64,000 nt of DNA, taken from NCBI GenBank assembly GCA_910588645.1, contig CAJUOY010000007.1:23427-87426 (forward strand), given 5' to 3'. Both the position numbers and the translations under genes were made by a program. The notes under the pieces are model-generated. The model worked only from the letters and a program-made list of their open reading frames with translations, had not been told where the DNA came from and ran no database searches. This document shows, in pieces, positions 1 to 7,659 of this stretch (its first letter is position 1; every line of letters begins with the position of its first letter). The stretch is from an uncultured Christensenellaceae bacterium (GTDB lineage: Bacteria; Bacillota; Clostridia; Christensenellales; Borkfalkiaceae).

Positions 1-471
1 GTTGCCGAAATTTACTGTTCCCGCGTTCATTCTGAGAGTTACGTCCCCGAAGGTTCCGTCTCCTATGGTAACAACCCCGGCATGAAGTTCCGCGGACACG
101 TCGAGGACAAGTCCGTTGGGGATAGATACGACTGCTTTGGGTATTTTACCTGTCCAGAAAGAAACGTCATACCAATGTCTCTTGCCCGAAACTATTGAAA
201 GCGTTCCGTTATCTTCCGTAACCTTGGTGGTGTAGCGGGAACTTTCGGGATACTCGACAATTATTTTGTCACCGTCGTAAAATTTAGTTTCGATAACTCC
301 TGCCGAGTAATCGATGGAGAGGGTGGTAAGATTTTGCGAGCTTTCGAATTGTTTCATTTCGTATTTCGGTGAGAACGTCCAGTCGTTGAGACCGAGTACT
401 ACCAAAAACATTATAAGTCCTAATGAAAATATAACTACGCCTGTAATAATCACTTTTATATATCCTTTCAT
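1..471 (-). CDS. DUF4097-type envelope protein, 3' end cut by window edge
   Basis: The reading frame is open from an ATG at 471 to base 1, giving the first 157 residues. An N-terminal membrane segment (about residues 5-27, ending near FLVVLGLNDW) is followed by a beta-rich region with repeated short strands (for example LSIDYSAGVIETKF and VVTIGDGTFGDV). This is the pattern of DUF4097 putative adhesin or stress-sensor domains, which form a right-handed beta structure outside the membrane. It overlaps the DUF1700 gene by 4 bases (ATGA), so it is the third gene of a PadR-DUF1700-DUF4097 operon, an arrangement common in Bacillota. The family's function is poorly known. The C-terminus lies outside the window. 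Confidence 0.75.
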   Translation of the reverse strand, partial: MKGYIKVIITGVVIFSLGLIMFLVVLGLNDWTFSPKYEMKQFESSQNLTTLSIDYSAGVIETKFYDGDKIIVEYPESSRYTTKVTEDNGTLSIVSGKRHWYDVSFWTGKIPKAVVSIPNGLVLDVSAELHAGVVTIGDGTFGDVTLRMNAGTVNFGN

Positions 472-1163
472 ATCGCGCTCTCCTTTTTGACGAACAGTCC
501 CTTTATCCAGGACAGTACGGTCTGGAACAGCTTCCATATTAATTTTATCAGTTTAAAGAACAGCGGCATAATTATCAGACTGATGCCGAAAAGCATAATG
601 CCCGTCGCTATTTGCAGTAATCCCTCGGTTATGCTGGAAAACAGTGTTCCTATGCCGGCGCCGATAACGGCTACGCCCGCGACAAGTATTCCGAAAGGAG
701 CGGCGCAGAAGGCAACCGTCGTTACTACAAGCGAGAAAATTATGCTGAACAGAGGTATGGCGAAAATTACGCAAAGGAGTATAAATACCCAACTCATATC
801 GCCGCCCGATTGCTTTTTGGGAGTAGTTCCCTTATCTTTGTCCCGTTTTTCGTAGTCGGCGTCGCTTTCGCGTTCGGCGCGTCTCGGCTCGTATTCCCGA
901 TAATCTCTTTTTTCCCGCTTTTCCTCTCGTTGCTCCCGTCTGTTCGGGCGCTCCTCGTAATCGGGTTCCGCGCTGTCGTAAAGTATTCTCTGCGCCGCGT
1001 CGTAGGGCGCTCCGAAGTCGTTTATTATCTCCCGCTCGGAAAATCCTGCGTCCCGCCTGTCGGCGTATGCTTCGGCGTAGTAGTCGAGTACGCGTCGCCG
1101 CTCGGCTTCGGACACATTTAAAAGATTGTCTTTAAGTTCGTCCCGCCATTCGGTATATTTCAT
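468..1163 (-). CDS. DUF1700 (HAAS domain) membrane protein
   Basis: A protein of 231 residues. The N-terminal 60 residues (MKYTEWRDELKDNL... DYYAEAYADRRDAGFSEREII) match the HAAS/DUF1700 alpha-helical domain, which is thought to couple PadR-type repressors to membrane proteins. A highly charged linker rich in Arg and Glu covers residues 65-115. Three to four hydrophobic segments fill residues 122-222. It overlaps the padR stop by 4 bases upstream and the DUF4097 start by 4 bases downstream, so the three genes are translationally coupled. The family is recognisable; its role as an envelope-stress sensor is inferred from the operon type. Confidence 0.8.
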   Translation of the reverse strand: MKYTEWRDELKDNLLNVSEAERRRVLDYYAEAYADRRDAGFSEREIINDFGAPYDAAQRILYDSAEPDYEERPNRREQREEKREKRDYREYEPRRAERESDADYEKRDKDKGTTPKKQSGGDMSWVFILLCVIFAIPLFSIIFSLVVTTVAFCAAPFGILVAGVAVIGAGIGTLFSSITEGLLQIATGIMLFGISLIIMPLFFKLIKLIWKLFQTVLSWIKGLFVKKESAI

Positions 1164-1471
1164 AGTCTCCCTCCGAAAATCTTCCTGTAAATTACGTTAA
1201 TCTCCTGTATATCGTCGCGGCCGGATTTCAGCTTTTTAAGTCCGAGCCCCGTTATCTTATAGTATCGCCGCAATCGCCCGCTGTATTCGGCAGTCCTGGT
1301 AGTGACGTAGCCGCCCGCCTCCAATCTTTTAAGAATGGGGTACAGGGTGCTTTCTGAAATTTCTATCACGCCTTCCAGGTCGCTTATAATTTTATAGCCG
1401 TAGCTTTCGCCGTTGCTTATCGCATACAGCACGCATACGTCCAGTATTCCTTTTTTCAGTTGTACGTCCAC
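1160..1471 (-). CDS. PadR-family transcriptional repressor
   Basis: A small winged-helix regulator of 103 residues. The core MDVQLKKGILDVCVLYAI, then SYGYKIISDLE, SESTLYPILKRLEAGGYV and GRLRRYYKIT, is the PadR N-terminal domain; a short C-terminal helix mediates dimers. The GTG at 1471 is preferred because GAGG lies 8 bases upstream of it, whereas the TTG at 1477 has only 2 bases between it and the same site. It is first in the operon with the DUF1700 and DUF4097 genes and probably represses its own promoter, where a perfect 18-base palindrome fills the -35/-10 spacer. The ligand is unknown. Confidence 0.85.
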   Translation of the reverse strand: MDVQLKKGILDVCVLYAISNGESYGYKIISDLEGVIEISESTLYPILKRLEAGGYVTTRTAEYSGRLRRYYKITGLGLKKLKSGRDDIQEINVIYRKIFGGRL

Positions 1472-1495
1472 TGTCAATACCTCGTTACATCTAAT

Positions 1496-1524
1496 ACTAT
1501 ACTATGCATAGTATACTTTGTCAA
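1496..1524 (-). promoter_or_regulatory. PadR operon promoter with palindromic operator
   Basis: On the minus strand a consensus -35 TTGACA (1519-1524) is followed 17 bases later by a -10 TATAGT (1496-1501). A perfect 18-base palindrome, TATACTATGCATAGTATA (1498-1515), overlaps the spacer and the -10 box. The ATACTAT/ATAGTAT half-sites resemble known PadR-family operators. Repressor binding here would exclude RNA polymerase, so autoregulation is the natural reading. Confidence 0.8.
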
Positions 1525-1604
1525 CTGTTTTTTTGCACAAAAAAACAAATTTTTTGCGGGCCGTGTTAAAGTATTATTTTATTTTTTTTACAAAACATAA
1601 TTCT

Positions 1605-3038
1605 ATGATTACATTGGAAAAGAGTATAAAGTCCATTAAAGACATACTCACAAGCGAGGATATTCTCGTTTTCGAATTCGCAAGCGACAAGGGCAAAAAG
1701 TTTGCGGTTATATATGCGGACGGCCTTATAGACAAGCAGCTTTTGGGCGAGCTTGTAATAAAGCCTTTAAGGCACGTTGATCTTGAAGCCGATAAAGAAG
1801 AGGTAAAGGCGGCCCTCGCCTCGCCGGAGCTTAAAGACGGTAAAAAGATTGCGGACGCGGTCAAGGAAATTTCGGGCGGGAACGCTGTTCTGTTGATAGA
1901 CGGCGAGAAGGATTTTTTCGTTGCGGGGGTGAAGTCTCCGCCTTCCCGTGCGGTTGCCGAACCTCCCACGCAGGTAGCCGTTCACGGCCCGAGAGAGGGG
2001 TTCGTCGAGGATATAAAGATTAACCTCGGACTCATAAGAAAGAGAATCAAAAGCGACAAACTGCAAGTTAAAACCGTATTTACGGGCAAGCAGTCGGATA
2101 CCGCCGTTTCGATAGTGTATATCGACGGTATATGTCCAAAGGGACTTCCCGAAAAGGTTGAAAAGGAAATAGTTTCGGGAAAGATAGATATAATTCCCGA
2201 TTCTTCGTACGTGGCGCAATTTTTGGCAAAGCGGCCGAGATCGCTGTTCAAGAGGTGCGGCTCGGCGGAAAAACCCGATATATTCTGCGCAAAGGTGTGC
2301 GAAGGCCGCGTGGGAATAGTAGTGGACGGCTCGCCTATGTGCCTGACTGTGCCCTATATGCTGATGGAAGACTTTCAGTCGGTGGAGGACTACTACGTAA
2401 ATTCTTATCGCGCGACTACGCTGAGAATTCTCCGCGTCCTGTCCGTACTTGTGGGAATAATGTTGCCCGCGCTGTATATTTCCGCGCAGCTTTTTAAAAT
2501 TCAACTTATACCTTTTCAGTTGCTTCTGAAAATTTCCAGCTCGGTAGCGGGGTTGGCGCTCTCTCCAAGCGTTGAGATGTTTTTGACTTTATTCGTTCTG
2601 GAAGTCTTGAACGAGGCGTCCATACGAATGCCTAAATACGTCGGATTGGCGCTTTCGGTAGTGGGCGCGCTCGTTTTAGGAGATACGGCAGTAAAGGCGG
2701 GAATAATATCCACGCCGGCAATAATAATTATCGCGCTGTCCGCCATATGCCTTTACACCGTTCCGAACTCCGTGGAAACTACGACTACGTTGCGTTGGCT
2801 GTACCTGATTATCGCGGGGAGCATAGGGCCGTTCGGCGTGGTGCTTTTTACAAGCTACCTTATAAGTTATATAGTCTCAGAGCAGACTTACGGCGTGCCC
2901 CTTGCCGCGCCTTTCGCTCCCATAGTCAAAAGCGATATGTACGACAGCTTCGTAAAAGCGAATTTATATACGCTCAGGGAACGCCCCGACGTTTTCAAAC
3001 CAAAAAATAAAGTGAGGCTGAAAGACAATGAAAATTAA
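1605..3038 (+). CDS. gerAA: Spore germination receptor subunit A (GerA family)
   Basis: A protein of 477 residues. The soluble N-terminal half carries the family signature HGPREGFVEDIKINLGLIRK and a second conserved strand region GRVGIVVDGSPMCLTVPYM. About five membrane helices follow (roughly residues 265-440). GerA-type A subunits form the oligomeric ion channel of the germinant receptor in the spore inner membrane. The ATG at 1605 starts the natural protein; longer in-frame starts would run into the divergent PadR promoter. No clear Shine-Dalgarno site precedes it. The stop overlaps gerAB by 11 bases. Forespore (sigma-G) expression is expected, but I could not find a convincing sigma-G promoter. 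Confidence 0.92.
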   Translation: MITLEKSIKSIKDILTSEDILVFEFASDKGKKFAVIYADGLIDKQLLGELVIKPLRHVDLEADKEEVKAALASPELKDGKKIADAVKEISGGNAVLLIDGEKDFFVAGVKSPPSRAVAEPPTQVAVHGPREGFVEDIKINLGLIRKRIKSDKLQVKTVFTGKQSDTAVSIVYIDGICPKGLPEKVEKEIVSGKIDIIPDSSYVAQFLAKRPRSLFKRCGSAEKPDIFCAKVCEGRVGIVVDGSPMCLTVPYMLMEDFQSVEDYYVNSYRATTLRILRVLSVLVGIMLPALYISAQLFKIQLIPFQLLLKISSSVAGLALSPSVEMFLTLFVLEVLNEASIRMPKYVGLALSVVGALVLGDTAVKAGIISTPAIIIIALSAICLYTVPNSVETTTTLRWLYLIIAGSIGPFGVVLFTSYLISYIVSEQTYGVPLAAPFAPIVKSDMYDSFVKANLYTLRERPDVFKPKNKVRLKDNEN

Positions 3039-4092
3039 TGCCAGGCAAATATGCTTTATTCTCATAGTGTACACGGCGGTGACGAAGCTGTTGATTTATC
3101 CCACTATGCTTGCAAATCTCTGCGGCCGCGACGTACTGTTTCCCGCTATGATAAATTTCCTCATAGAGGGTATCGTCATATGGTCGGTGAGCTTTCTGTG
3201 TTCAAGGACGGATAAGACCTTTTTCGAACTTTTGACGGACAATATAGGCAAAGTTGGCGCAAAGATCGTTTACGGATTTTTCGCGGCGTACTTTATCTTG
3301 ATGACTATTATTCCGATGTTCGAACAGATGCATTACGTGCACACTATTTTCTATGATACCGTACCTTCGTTACTGGTATTTTTGCCTTTCTTTATGTTTG
3401 CGGTATATGCTGCGAGCAAGAATTTGATGAATATAGGCCGTTGCGCAGATATTTGTCTGCCGATATTCGCATTTACTATGGCCTTTCTTTTTATTATGGC
3501 CTTTCAGGAGGTGGAGTGGGATAACCTTCTGCCCATACTTCAAACGCCTGCAAAAAAGATAATAGGCGGGGTTTCGGGCACTGCGTTCAGATTTTTCGAG
3601 CCCTGTTGGCTGTTGATGTTTATGGGGCATTTCAAGTATAAGAAATGGGACGCGGCTAAATTTACCCTGTCTTATGCGGCGGGCGCGGCGATAGTTCTGC
3701 TGTTTCTTGCCGTATTTATAGGCATTTACGGGGATATAGCAACCTCGAGAACTTTCGCCGTTTCGAGGACTTCCATTTATTTTCCCGCAATAGAGACGAT
3801 AGGCCGTATAGATCTTATAATGCTCTACGTATTGGAATCCGTAATGTTGTTCGCGCTTGTCATAAATATACAGCTTTCGGTACACGCAATGACTTTTTGT
3901 ACAGGTTACAGCGATAAAAAAGTCTGGGCGGTTGCGGTCAACGCTGTGTTGTTAATAATTTTGATAACCTGCGATCACAATTTCCATAATATAAACCAAT
4001 TTTATTCTAACTGGATATGGATAGCGGTTGCGGTATTTACGGTTGCCGTGCCCTTGCTGGCCTGGGCGCTCAGGAGAAAAAATGAAAGTTAA
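3028..4092 (+). CDS. gerAB: Spore germination receptor subunit B, GerAB/ArcD-like permease
   Basis: A protein of 354 residues with about ten transmembrane helices, of the endospore germination permease family (amino-acid/polyamine/organocation superfamily). The N-terminus MKINARQICFILIVYTAVTK and the conserved LFPAMINF region fit. B subunits bind the small-molecule germinant (amino acid, sugar or nucleoside) in the spore inner membrane; the ligand cannot be read from the sequence. The gene overlaps gerAA by 11 bases and gerAC by 11 bases, so the three subunits are translationally coupled. Confidence 0.92.
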   Translation: MKINARQICFILIVYTAVTKLLIYPTMLANLCGRDVLFPAMINFLIEGIVIWSVSFLCSRTDKTFFELLTDNIGKVGAKIVYGFFAAYFILMTIIPMFEQMHYVHTIFYDTVPSLLVFLPFFMFAVYAASKNLMNIGRCADICLPIFAFTMAFLFIMAFQEVEWDNLLPILQTPAKKIIGGVSGTAFRFFEPCWLLMFMGHFKYKKWDAAKFTLSYAAGAAIVLLFLAVFIGIYGDIATSRTFAVSRTSIYFPAIETIGRIDLIMLYVLESVMLFALVINIQLSVHAMTFCTGYSDKKVWAVAVNAVLLIILITCDHNFHNINQFYSNWIWIAVAVFTVAVPLLAWALRRKNES

Positions 4093-5392
4093 ATTCGACG
4101 TAAGTAAATTGTCCGTAATAATATATTGGATAATTGTTTTGGCTCTGCTCGGGCTGTTTTTCTCAAACGATTTCGGCCTTGTTGATATTCATAAAACGGC
4201 TATCATTACTGCCGTCGGTATAGACAGCGATGTGGACGGCGAAGTTTTGGTAACCTGCGAGATTGCCGCGCCGCAGCCTTCGCAAAGCGGCGACAACATA
4301 AAGTATACGCAGGTGCAGGGGAGCGGGCTGACCATAGCCGACGCTATGAATGAAGTCAACTCCAAGACGGGCTTTTATCCCAAGCTTCAATTCTGCAAGC
4401 TTATTTTAATAGGCGAAACCTGTAAAGATCAGGAACTCTTTCGCGTGCTGGGATGTTTCTATCGTAAAAACTATTCGGAACTGACCGCGCTTGTCGCTAT
4501 GTGCGAGGGCAAGGCGTCCGATATGCTTGCGATGAGCTCGCCCGTATCGGATATGACTTCCGAGGCGATAAGAAAGGCTCTGTCCGAAGAGATCGAAAAA
4601 TCGGCCAACGCAACTTCCGCAAGTCTTAAAGATATTGCCCTATCGGGGTATTCAAAGAGCCACGCCTGCTATATGCCTTTCGTAGAAGCAAACGTTCCCG
4701 GCACGTCCCAAAACGGCGGCAACGGCGACAACGTCGGCGGCGACAGCTCTCAAGGCGGCGGGCAAAGTCAGGGCGGCGGACAGAACCAAAGCAGTCAGAG
4801 CGGATCTTCGGGCGGAGGCGGAGAAGGAGGTCAAAGCGGGCAGGGACAGAGCGGTCAGAGCGGCCAAAGCGGATCTTCGGGCGAGCCTATGGAGTTTACC
4901 GCCCGCCGTACCGCTATATTTACCGACGGAAAATTCAAGGGTATTTTGGACGAAAGGCAGTCCTTTGCGCTGGCAATTTTAAAGGAAGATATCAGGCTTG
5001 CCGTATTGCCGTGCGACGCAGAGGGCACGCATTACACTTTGGGGCTTAAAAACGTAAAGGGCGGCATATCGCTTAAAATAAACGACGGCGTGCCTATGCT
5101 TGAAATAAAGGTTTCGGCTTCCGCTCAGATACAGGGCGCGAGGGTAGTCGTTCAACCGAGCGAAACGGCTAACGACGACGTGGTTTCCGAACATGTATTG
5201 AAGGGTGCAAACGAAGAAATGCAGGAGCGTATTGCGGCGCTTCTGAAAACCGTTAAGGAAAACGACTGCGACATCTTGGGCGTAAAGGAATTGCTTTACA
5301 AGTACCATACGAAGTATTTCGAAGCCTTTAAGGACGATCTGCTTTCTAGAATGCAGGTTGCCTGCAAGGTGGACATTTTCAGCGTAAACTGA
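4082..5392 (+). CDS. gerAC: Spore germination receptor subunit C (Ger(x)C), no lipobox
   Basis: A protein of 436 residues. The ATG at 4082 has AGGAGA just upstream and overlaps the gerAB stop. The conserved start of the mature C subunit (DIHKTAIITAVGIDSD) and the C-terminal Ger(x)C region (LLYKYHTKYFEAFKDDL) are present. In the family the N-terminus is a lipoprotein signal ending in Cys. Here residues about 12-28 form a plain hydrophobic helix followed by FFSNDFGLV with no cysteine, so the protein is probably held by an uncleaved membrane anchor. A Gly/Ser/Gln-rich low-complexity linker (about residues 211-268) separates the two halves. It is the last gene of the receptor operon, ahead of a strong terminator. 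Confidence 0.9.
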   Translation: MKVKFDVSKLSVIIYWIIVLALLGLFFSNDFGLVDIHKTAIITAVGIDSDVDGEVLVTCEIAAPQPSQSGDNIKYTQVQGSGLTIADAMNEVNSKTGFYPKLQFCKLILIGETCKDQELFRVLGCFYRKNYSELTALVAMCEGKASDMLAMSSPVSDMTSEAIRKALSEEIEKSANATSASLKDIALSGYSKSHACYMPFVEANVPGTSQNGGNGDNVGGDSSQGGGQSQGGGQNQSSQSGSSGGGGEGGQSGQGQSGQSGQSGSSGEPMEFTARRTAIFTDGKFKGILDERQSFALAILKEDIRLAVLPCDAEGTHYTLGLKNVKGGISLKINDGVPMLEIKVSASAQIQGARVVVQPSETANDDVVSEHVLKGANEEMQERIAALLKTVKENDCDILGVKELLYKYHTKYFEAFKDDLLSRMQVACKVDIFSVN

Positions 5393-5404
5393 CAGGAAAA
5401 TTAA

Positions 5405-5434
5405 ACAAGCCCGCCTTTAAGGCGGGCTTGTTTT
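5405..5434. terminator. Intrinsic terminator of the ger operon, probably bidirectional
   Basis: A perfect 11-base stem (ACAAGCCCGCC / GGCGGGCTTGT) with a 5-base loop is followed by TTTT on the plus strand and by TTTAATTTT on the minus strand. It separates the convergent gerAC and the membrane-protein gene ending at 5444. Confidence 0.9.
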
Positions 5435-5443
5435 GGATCGTTT

Positions 5444-5992
5444 TTACTGCGTATTCAGGTGCGCAAGGGTTTCTATTATAAGTTTGGAAAGCAGTTTTAC
5501 GTCCCGTTCGGAAACGTCTTCTCCGCAAAACTTTGTAAGAATTTCGGCAGCCTTTGCGGCTCCGTCGCCCGTGACGTCGCGGTAGATTGCTTCGGTGATT
5601 AGCCCGGCGGCGCGCTCCACGTTTTCAGTGGGAACGTATCCGTCTATCAACGTAGCTATAACTCCCGTCGCAGGAGAGACGGTATCCTTATCCCGCACGA
5701 ATTGTTCGTACATTACGTATAATAACGTAGCCGCCGCTCCTACCGATACGCCGTGTTCGAGAACTTCGGTGTATTCTCTTATAATGTAAAAAAAGTCCAT
5801 ATGCGTTATTGCCGAATACGTCGCGTAATAGAACGTTCCCATAAAGAAGGGGAGGAAAGTTAAAAGCTTTCTCTTAATCCTTTTTAAAAACGTCCATTTG
5901 AATACCTGCACCGTAAACGCGGTGAGCGCGGCAAGCAGTATAACGTCAATGCCGTAAAAGGTGAATGAGTCTATTATTTCAAAGATCGTCAA
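5444..5992 (-). CDS. Uncharacterised membrane protein
   Basis: I do not recognise the family. The TTG at 5992 is chosen because GGAGA lies 5-6 bases upstream; translation upstream of it gives unlikely, Arg/Tyr-rich sequence. The 182-residue product has two or three hydrophobic helices in the first 95 residues (for example IDVILLAALTAFTVQVF and FLPFFMGTFYYATYSAI). A soluble, mainly helical C-terminal half with many acidic residues follows. It is a single gene, convergent with the germination operon and divergent from trmB. Confidence 0.6.
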   Translation of the reverse strand: MTIFEIIDSFTFYGIDVILLAALTAFTVQVFKWTFLKRIKRKLLTFLPFFMGTFYYATYSAITHMDFFYIIREYTEVLEHGVSVGAAATLLYVMYEQFVRDKDTVSPATGVIATLIDGYVPTENVERAAGLITEAIYRDVTGDGAAKAAEILTKFCGEDVSERDVKLLSKLIIETLAHLNTQ

Positions 5993-6125
5993 ATTATCTC
6001 CTATATGCGTCCGACGCCCGCATCTATATACTTTCACCCGACGGTTATATTTAACCCGTACACAACGGGGTAAACGGCAATAATAAAAATAATTATTAAA
6101 TTTTTCCGTTGCCGTTTCACATAGT

Positions 6126-6154
6126 TTGCTTTCCGGTAAGTTGTATGTTAAACT
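6126..6154 (+). promoter_or_regulatory. trmB promoter, leaderless type
   Basis: TTGCTT (6126-6131), a 17-base spacer, then TAAACT (6149-6154). Only 6 bases separate the -10 box from the ATG at 6161, so transcription should begin at or next to the start codon. No Shine-Dalgarno site is present. Confidence 0.6.
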
Positions 6155-6160
6155 CTTCAT

Positions 6161-6823
6161 ATGAGAATGCATAAAAAGAGCCGCCTCGAAGAGAGAATTG
6201 CAGAGTGCGGAGATATTGTTACCGTAGCCGATCTTTCCGACAAAAATATGAAGAACGCGGCGGAGATAGCAGACTATCTTCCGCTTGGGGAAATTTTCGG
6301 GAACGATAATCCCGTTCACCTCGAAATAGGTTGCGGGAAGGGCAAGTTCGTATGCGAGATAGCAAAACTCAATCCCGACGTCAATTTCGTTGCCGTCGAA
6401 AAAATTTCAAACGTACTTATAGAGGCGTTGGAAAGGGCGAAGAGTGAAAATCTTAAAAACGTATACTTTTTGAATTGTGCGGCGGAAGTACTTCCCAAAT
6501 ATTTTAAAGCGGGCGCGATTTCGCGGATTTACCTCAATTTTTCCAACCCTCTTCCCAAAGAGGGTTACAAAAAACAGAGGCTTACTCACCCGCGCTTTCT
6601 GGAAATTTACAAGAGAATTATAAAGAAAGGCGGACGCATAATTCAAAAGACGGACGACGGGGATTTCTATAAATTTTCGCTTGAAAGCTACGCGATTGCC
6701 GATATTAAAGTTATAACAACCTGTGAGAATTATACGGGGGAATACGGCGACGTCGAGACCGAACACGAGCGGAAGTTCAAAGCGGCGGGCAAATCGATTT
6801 ACAGAATAATAGCTGAGGTATAG
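6161..6823 (+). CDS. trmB: tRNA (guanine-N7-)-methyltransferase
   Basis: A protein of 220 residues, normal for bacterial TrmB, which methylates G46 in the tRNA variable loop using S-adenosylmethionine. The SAM-binding motif LEIGCGKGKFVCE lies near residue 50 and the acidic EK dipeptide follows (FVAVEKIS). The family's catalytic motif NFSDPWPK...KRRLTH appears here as NFSNPLPKEGYKKQRLTH, with Asp to Asn and Trp to Leu. The C-terminal TEHERKF segment that contacts tRNA and SAM is intact. It is the first gene of a pair with the phosphoesterase, one base apart. Confidence 0.93.
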   Translation: MRMHKKSRLEERIAECGDIVTVADLSDKNMKNAAEIADYLPLGEIFGNDNPVHLEIGCGKGKFVCEIAKLNPDVNFVAVEKISNVLIEALERAKSENLKNVYFLNCAAEVLPKYFKAGAISRIYLNFSNPLPKEGYKKQRLTHPRFLEIYKRIIKKGGRIIQKTDDGDFYKFSLESYAIADIKVITTCENYTGEYGDVETEHERKFKAAGKSIYRIIAEV

Positions 6824-6824
6824 T

Positions 6825-7610
6825 TTGGTTTATTTATGGATAGGGTTGGGGCTTATCACTTTTGCGCTCCTTGCGTGGGCATTCGTATACGTAAACAACA
6901 ACGCGTTGCAGGTGACGAGATACGAAAAGCGGCTTGGAATCGAAAAAGATGTCAAAATAGTTCATCTTTCGGATATTCACGGTAAATCTTTCGGCAGAAA
7001 GAACGAAAAGCTCCTTAAAAAGATAGCTTCGGAAAAGCCCGACGTAATTGCCGTTACGGGAGATATAATCCATAAATACAGGGAAAGAGATATAGGCGTT
7101 GCTTTGGAACTTGTTTCCTCGATGTGCGCGATCGCGCCCGTGCTGTTTGTTTCGGGCAATCACGAAATGAGGAATAAGGGATACAGGGCTTTCCGCAAAC
7201 AGCTTATGGAGGCCGGCGCGGTCGTTATGGACGACTGCAATAAGGAGATTGCCGGATTAACCGTGACGGGATTAAACTGCGCTTCCCTTAAAAACGGAAC
7301 GGCCGAAAGACTTAAACCCGATAGCGCGGAGAAGGCTGTGCTGCTTGCGCACAAACCGCACTTTTTTGAAAATTATGCAAAGGCGGGGTACGGCCTCGTG
7401 TTGTGCGGGCACGCGCACGGCGGACAGTGGCGCATACCCTTTACGGGCGTGGGAATATTTTCTCCCGGTCAGGGAATGTTCCCTAAGCTTACGTCGGGCA
7501 GGCATACGCTCGGCGATACGGAAATGATAATATCGCGGGGACTGGGCAATTCACAGTGTCCGTTGAGGCTTTTTAACAGGCCTGAAATTGTCGTAATAAC
7601 TATAAAATAA
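6825..7610 (+). CDS. Calcineurin-like metallophosphoesterase, membrane-anchored
   Basis: A protein of 261 residues. One N-terminal helix (about residues 2-23) anchors the enzyme. The dimetal motifs follow in order: VHLSDIHG, VTGDIIH, VSGNHE, LLAHKP and CGHAHGGQWR. This is the YkuE/YaeI-type family of the calcineurin-like fold, members of which hydrolyse phosphodiesters or phospholipids at the membrane. The exact substrate cannot be inferred. The TTG at 6825 has GAGG 6 bases upstream inside the trmB stop region, so the two genes form an operon. Confidence 0.88.
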   Translation: MVYLWIGLGLITFALLAWAFVYVNNNALQVTRYEKRLGIEKDVKIVHLSDIHGKSFGRKNEKLLKKIASEKPDVIAVTGDIIHKYRERDIGVALELVSSMCAIAPVLFVSGNHEMRNKGYRAFRKQLMEAGAVVMDDCNKEIAGLTVTGLNCASLKNGTAERLKPDSAEKAVLLAHKPHFFENYAKAGYGLVLCGHAHGGQWRIPFTGVGIFSPGQGMFPKLTSGRHTLGDTEMIISRGLGNSQCPLRLFNRPEIVVITIK

Positions 7611-7616
7611 TAAAAA

Positions 7617-7652
7617 AACGGCGTGCGCCTTTAAAGCGCACGCCGTTAAATT
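7617..7652. terminator. Bidirectional terminator between convergent genes
   Basis: A perfect 12-base stem AACGGCGTGCGC (7617-7628) / GCGCACGCCGTT (7636-7647) with a 7-base loop is flanked by A-runs on the left and AAATTTAATTG on the right. It serves the phosphoesterase on the plus strand and the carbamoyltransferase on the minus strand. Confidence 0.88.
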
Positions 7653-7659
7653 TAATTGT

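Noticed and set aside
1518..1604. Longer start for the GerA subunit (TTG at 1518)
   Set aside because: It would overlap the divergent PadR promoter, lacks a ribosome site and adds residues unlike any GerA N-terminus.
4028..4081. Upstream start for GerC with cysteines (PCPCWPG)
   Set aside because: These codons lie inside gerAB in another frame, have no hydrophobic stretch before the cysteines and no ribosome site; the start at 4082 has AGGAGA.
4712..4890. CRISPR-like or satellite repeat in the Gly/Ser/Gln-coding stretch
   Set aside because: The repeats are short, irregular and in frame; they encode the low-complexity linker of GerC.
5993..6319. Extension of the membrane protein to 291 residues
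   Set aside because: The added part overlaps trmB on the other strand and has no protein-like pattern; TTG 5992 has a clear ribosome site.
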